The position numbers and the translations under genes were made by a program. Below, in pieces: positions 7,613-10,605 of a stretch of DNA of 10,605 nt; position 1 is the stretch's first letter, and each line of letters opens with the position of its first letter. Source of the DNA: Euperipatoides rowelli. Taxonomy: Eukaryota; Onychophora; Udeonychophora; Euonychophora; Peripatopsidae. Below the pieces are notes generated by a model. It made no database searches. It was not told the DNA's origin and saw nothing but the letters and a program-made list of their open reading frames with translations. Location: the NCBI GenBank assembly GCA_003024985.2, contig PXIH01S0004795.1, one strand, 5' to 3'.

Positions 7613-8238
7613 TGTAGCCATTTAAAAATTGTATTTGCATACTGTATGTAAATTTGATTGATTATTTGAATATTATTTGCTGTACTTTTATAGTTCTTTT
7701 TTTTGGGCCACCTAGTTTTATCATTATAATGTGGAATATTATATTTATTAATAGAAAAGAATTTAAAACTTACTTTTAATTGCTAAATTGATATTGCACT
7801 TATATAATGCTTTATATAGGAAGGATTCCTGATGTAGGCTACTTCTTTAACCTTAGAATATACTGTATATTCAATGTTATTTGTTTTAGTTTAAAACTTT
7901 TATTTATGTTTTTATTCTTATGTCAAGTGTTAGTAGGTTATTAGTTAATATTTTTCCTATTGTCATCTTATGCTAACAAAAATTTAGTGATTTTTGTACA
8001 AATATTTTAGTTTATTTAATTCGTTTAAGCTTATAGGGTAGGAACTTTAAATTATTTAAATCCTCAATCTAGCTGAATTTTGACTAGAAATAATTCTAAT
8101 CAAGCGTAACATAGAGTATTTATCTCGTCGAGCCTGGAGTCCCCATAAGATAATTGTTGCTGACATAATTTCATCTAGTTATAGCGTCCAAGCCATGCCA
8201 GTAACAAGTCATCAGTTCTTTCATCTACTTGGCTGAAG
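7613..8238. other. AT-rich non-coding stretch
   Basis: No coding region, RNA gene or repeat family is recognised. A small interrupted palindrome, gaatata-ctg-tatattc, lies at 7856-7872. Confidence 0.5.
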
Positions 8239-8256
8239 TAAGGTTAGGACTGTAAA
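8239..8256 (-). repeat. 18-bp interspersed repeat, copy 3 (inverted)
   Basis: The reverse complement is tttacagtcctaacctta, identical over 18 bases to 1173-1190. The flanks do not obviously align with the other copies, so only the core may be left here, or the boundary of a related element may be nearby. Confidence 0.65.
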
Positions 8257-8496
8257 GGTAATTGACTTGTAAAAATCAGGTCCATAAAATTTTTTGATTG
8301 GCTCACAACCTTATAATTGCTCCAAAAAAACATAAAAAAAATCTCCTCAGCATACAATAATGCAACTTGATTTAAAGTTATATAATATTTAACTTTTATT
8401 GTGAAATTTTTGTAATCGCTGAAAATCTCAATCAAAAATTTATTCCGGTGAACTCTGAACTCACTGAAAAACACACAATGATAACTGTCATTTTCT

Positions 8497-8736
8497 TTAG
8501 TCTAATGGACTTAGGAAATTTTCTAAAAGTTTTAGTTTTAACTTAAAAAATATCATGAAATAAAACCACCAGTCTTCTTTTATCCAAGACGATGCAACTG
8601 TCAGCTGATGATTTCCTGCACTAACCCGACGTCTCTCTCTAGTAGCAGCCGAGCCACAGACCTTATCCAGTGCTTGCAGGTAAACTGAATTATGATGACT
8701 GAAGAATTTCTCTAAGTCAAAAATTGTGAACTTTAT
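8497..8736 (-). other. Unrecognised minus-strand open frame, possible exon or coding remnant
   Basis: The minus strand is open for 79 codons from 8736 (upstream stop at 8737-8739) to TAA at 8497-8499. The middle (about 8575-8690) is clearly richer in G and C than its surroundings and encodes varied, protein-like residues, including YLQALDKVCGSAATRERRR and QLTVASSWIKEDW. The last 25 codons turn into AT-rich, Lys/Leu/Phe sequence typical of non-coding DNA. There is no starting Met before the interesting part; the only ATG lies after it. This would fit an internal exon or a coding remnant. No clear splice pair was settled: AG sites lie upstream, and a GTGGTT after GAAGACTG is only a weak donor. 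No family is recognised, and chance cannot be excluded. Confidence 0.2.
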
Positions 8737-9079
8737 TTAATGCAGCCTTAAGGCGAATCTACTTCCAGTATCCAAGCAAGCTTAATCAGTAACGGAGGAT
8801 AGATGTGCAGCAACAAAGAAAAAGCCAACATGAGTTTCAGAATTAAGAGCAATATTTTACTTTCACTTAATTTTTTTGTTTTTACTTTTCATTTTGAGGT
8901 TCATTTTTTGCTAGGTCACATCTAGATGAGTAATTTCTTTTTATTTTATTTTTTTTTTCCATTTTTTTTTCTTTAATTAATTTTCTTTCCCTTCCATACA
9001 ATAGGTTGGCATGGGAAATCTCATATCTTGTTATAGTTCATAACTTTTAGTTTTTGATGGTATTAAGTATTTACATTAA
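8737..9079. other. Non-coding stretch with long pyrimidine tracts
   Basis: T-rich runs dominate 8870-8990. If the copia element on the minus strand once continued, its pol gene would lie here, but no protease, integrase or RT motif is visible in any frame. Confidence 0.4.
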
Positions 9080-9192
9080 GCAAAATATGTTATACTTTGT
9101 CAAATTTTAAATCTCCAATATTTTTTTGATCTGCAATAATCATTTGTTTTAACAACAAATGCCATACTTGATACATTTTTTCCTAAATTTGG

Positions 9193-9233
9193 GCAATTAT
9201 ACCTATTATGTCCTTTCTCTTACACTCATAGCA
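9193..9233 (-). pseudogene. Gag CCHC zinc knuckle, frameshifted
   Basis: In two adjacent frames the minus strand encodes CYECKRK and then GHNRYNCPNL, the two halves of a C-x2-C-x4-H-x4-C zinc knuckle. This motif in the nucleocapsid part of copia gag binds and packages genomic RNA. A one-base indel separates the halves at the AAAGG run. The knuckle lies about 130 bases past the capsid segment, where expected. Confidence 0.72.
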
Positions 9234-9271
9234 GGCCTATCAGTTTTGTAATTGTATCTTTTACTTATATT

Positions 9272-9625
9272 TTAGTTGGTCATCAGAACTTGTTGTTCTA
9301 ATGTCTGTATCTTCTCTTTTCTATTTGCCTCATTGTTCAACATTATTTAAATTTCCTCTAAATTTATCTTACTATTGTATCCTCCTTCATCACAATGTCC
9401 AGTACTAGGCTATTGTATTGCTCATTTAAACTGCATATTAGCATGGCTACTATTTTCTGGTCTTTTGCTGTATCTTCTATCAAACTAAATTTATTCACAA
9501 GCTCCATTATTTGATTTAAGAAGGTATCCATTTTGTTGCCTTCAATCTTTGTTACATATAATTTTTTTTCAGGAAAATTTATGAGACATACAGTAGCTGA
9601 CCCTTTCAAAATGATTTTTGATCAT
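9272..9625 (-). pseudogene. Copia gag, C-terminal capsid part
   Basis: From about 9605 down to the stop at 9364-9366 one frame encodes KLYVTKIEGNKMDTFLNQI, MELVNKFSLIEDTAKDQKIV and AMLICSLNEQYNSL. This corresponds to the family blocks L...K..eG.-m..hln-m.el...L, then vaMLl.SLp.sYn-l. It continues in another frame as SKINLEEI, a TAA, then IMLNNEANRKEKIQTLEQQV (to about 9275), matching the usual lt-e-v...Ll-eE.rr segment before the zinc knuckle. There is no ATG for the first piece; it is the downstream part of the gag frame starting at 9883, separated by a stop and a frameshift near 9605-9631. Confidence 0.85.
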
Positions 9626-9628
9626 GCT

Positions 9629-9883
9629 TCAGGTTTCTTGGGTGATTTTACTATCACTTATTAGATGATAAAGCATTGCATCTACTGATAGAGCTATCTT
9701 GACTCGGGCACTGTTATTCCCCTTGTCCATTATGTGGTTTTTTTTATTCGGCACTTCTGAAGTTACAGTATCCCAAAGATCCTCTTTGAGTAGGAGCATT
9801 TCTGTTCTAAATTTCCAAAGCCTGCAATTTCCCATGTTTAATTTCATAATACTGGTTCTAGTATTTGCTGAATAGTTTGCCAT
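9629..9883 (-). pseudogene. Copia gag, N-terminal part (DUF4219/UBN2-like)
   Basis: The gag polyprotein forms the virus-like particle of copia elements. The ATG at 9883 has A at -3 and G at +4, a favourable animal start context. Residues 13-40 read MKLNMGNCRLWKFRTEMLLL then KEDLWDTV, matching the family L-G-NY--Wk-rm--lL---dLW signature, with Cys where Tyr is usual. IALSVDAMLYHLI and DSKITQET follow. The frame ends at TGA 9629-9631 directly after ...QET, where the family normally has Trp (ETW), so a TGG-to-TGA change is the likely lesion. The same frame then continues SMIKNHFER, the block that normally follows, before a frameshift. Confidence 0.88.
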
Positions 9884-9982
9884 TTTGTTCCTTTGATTAT
9901 ATGTTGCTCAGTCACAAGGTTTGAGGTCCCGGATGTAGTTAGATCTGTAGATCGTAGATGATTGAATAATCATTGGAACTAC
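9884..9982 (-). other. Leader between primer-binding site and copia gag
   Basis: Untranslated leader of about 100 bases on the minus strand. It contains atgatt-gaat-aatcat (9958-9973), a 6-bp hairpin next to the primer-binding region, and a cluster of gatc/gatct repeats near 9940-9955. In LTR elements this interval often carries packaging signals, but nothing specific is identified. Confidence 0.5.
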
Positions 9983-9994
9983 GCTGTGTTACCA
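9983..9994 (-). promoter_or_regulatory. Possible tRNA primer-binding site
   Basis: The minus strand directly after the proposed LTR end reads TGGTAACACAGC. It begins TGG, complementary to the universal CCA tail of tRNAs, and resembles the start of initiator-Met tRNA primer sites used by many copia elements (TGGTA then a CAG-like core), with a few mismatches. Assignment rests on position and this partial match. Confidence 0.5.
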
Positions 9995-10178
9995 TGTTGT
10001 TTTATGATAACTAATAATAAATGTTATTGCATTGTAATAAATATTAATTCTATCAGGATTTTATTAAAGACATTAATATCTGAGTTTGTGATGTTAGGGT
10101 TTACAATCTTATATGTTAGGGTTTACAATCATGCTCGTACTATGAGCAGAGGCATCAAATTAAAAAATATTCCAAACA
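9995..10178 (-). repeat. Proposed 5' LTR of the copia element (184 bp)
   Basis: On the minus strand the segment begins TGTTTGGAATATT at 10178 and ends ...AAAACAACA at 9995. The ends form the usual short TGTT/AACA inverted repeat. The start resembles the TGTTGGAATAT opening of Drosophila copia. An AATAAA-type signal is present on the minus strand near 10057-10064, and the TGG of the possible primer site abuts the end. Length is short but within the range of small copia LTRs. No second LTR was found for confirmation. Confidence 0.55.
10091..10130. repeat. Direct repeat, 18 bp twice with a 22-bp period
   Basis: atgttagggtttacaatc occurs at 10091-10108 and again at 10113-10130, separated by ttat. 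Both lie inside the proposed LTR, upstream of its poly(A)-like signal in the minus orientation. Short duplicated motifs in the U3 part of LTRs often act as enhancer repeats; that role here is only a suggestion. Confidence 0.85.
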
Positions 10179-10605
10179 TATTTTCTGTAATTCATTTTTA
10201 CTAAGATGCATTTCAATTATCAGACTTATTAGTTACTATTCCCTGGTTATACATACTTACCTTTATACTATGAATTTCAGTGTGCTACATTCATCATTTT
10301 TATTACTGTTAAGTCCCTGCAATCTACAGTACCGTAACCATTACACAAAGCAGATTATTCAAGACCTTTTTCTCATGATTTACAGTTTACAGATAGCAGA
10401 ATTTAATCCATCAATAATGATGATTTTCAAGATTCATTGTTAATAAATAATTACAGAAGATATATACAAATAAATAGCATAATAATAGCAATTAAAACAA
10501 GGATCTTTACATAAAAACAATAAAACAAAAGTCATATCAATACAATTTGTGATATTTAAATTTTTTTTTTTTTTTTTCAGTATATCATTTTCTTTATTTA
10601 ATTTC
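10179..10605. other. AT-rich flank with T17 tract followed by CAG
   Basis: No gene is recognised. Near the end a run of 17 T (10561-10577) is followed by CAG (10578-10580), which has the form of a polypyrimidine tract and 3' splice site. The open sequence after it runs only 25 bases before the window ends, so an exon cannot be judged. Confidence 0.4.

Larger units (their letters stand above)
9080..10178 (-). mobile_element. 5' part of a degenerate Ty1/copia LTR retrotransposon
   Basis: Reading the minus strand from 10178 downward: a proposed 184-bp LTR bounded by TGTT...AACA, a tRNA-primer-like site, a leader of about 100 bases, then gag with its copia-type N-terminal motif, capsid region and CCHC zinc knuckle. 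Recognisable sequence stops soon after the knuckle; a weak open stretch (SSMAFVVKTNDYC, near 9140-9180) may be the junction to pol. Protease, integrase, RT, RNase H and the second LTR are not seen within the window, so the copy is truncated or decayed beyond recognition. The 9080 boundary is approximate. Confidence 0.75.

Noticed and set aside
8140-8260. SINE or tRNA-like promoter
   Set aside because: No A-box or B-box (GGTTCGA-type) sequence was found on either strand and no poly(A) end with a target duplication.
8244-8474. 76-codon minus-strand open frame beginning with Met
   Set aside because: Composition is that of AT-rich non-coding DNA, it overlaps the 18-bp repeat at its end, and no motif is recognised.
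9962-10204. 80-codon plus-strand open frame
   Set aside because: It lies antisense across the proposed copia LTR and primer site and shows no protein-like motif.
10561-10580. T17-CAG as a genuine 3' splice site
   Set aside because: Only 25 bases follow in the window and no exon, branch point or upstream donor can be tied to it; AT-rich DNA produces such strings often.

Overview
The window reads as intergenic DNA from an AT-rich animal genome. It has long A, T and pyrimidine runs, no compact operon-like genes, and several layers of decayed transposable elements. A non-LTR retrotransposon with a 2A-like peptide near its N-terminus is known mainly from invertebrates such as sea urchins, lancelets, molluscs and cnidarians. 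This points to an invertebrate host, but the species cannot be read from the sequence. I see no convincing host gene, rRNA, tRNA or CRISPR array.

Layout: 1-3000 is AT-rich non-coding DNA with a hairpin cluster (555-686), a possible MITE-like segment (1131-1340) and a clean 156-bp tandem duplication (2243-2554). About 3065-7612 is a plus-strand APE-type non-LTR retrotransposon (CR1/L2/Jockey-like). Its order is: hydrophobic leader with a degenerate 2A-like motif, coiled-coil/ORF1-like domain, APE endonuclease, reverse transcriptase, C-terminal domain, 3' UTR. It is broken by many frameshifts and stop codons. A 256-bp inverted-repeat element (7219-7474) with a perfect 6-bp target duplication sits in the 3' end of the retroelement, so it inserted later. 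The stretch 7613-9080 is mostly featureless, except for an 18-bp sequence shared with two other sites and a more GC-rich minus-strand open frame (8497-8736) that I do not recognise.

About 9080-10178 on the minus strand is the 5' end of a Ty1/copia LTR retrotransposon: a proposed 184-bp LTR, a possible tRNA primer-binding site, a leader, and a gag gene broken into at least four pieces down to its CCHC zinc knuckle. No recognisable pol or second LTR follows. The remaining 10179-10605 holds only AT-rich sequence and a T17 tract.

The elements do not act together. The window is a record of successive insertions: an old retroelement, then a MITE inside it, and separately a copia fragment. The most unusual items are the 2A-like leader with a hydrophobic segment in the same frame, the nested MITE, the 18-bp sequence shared by three sites, and the unexplained minus-strand open frame. 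I did not find an obviously new biological system.
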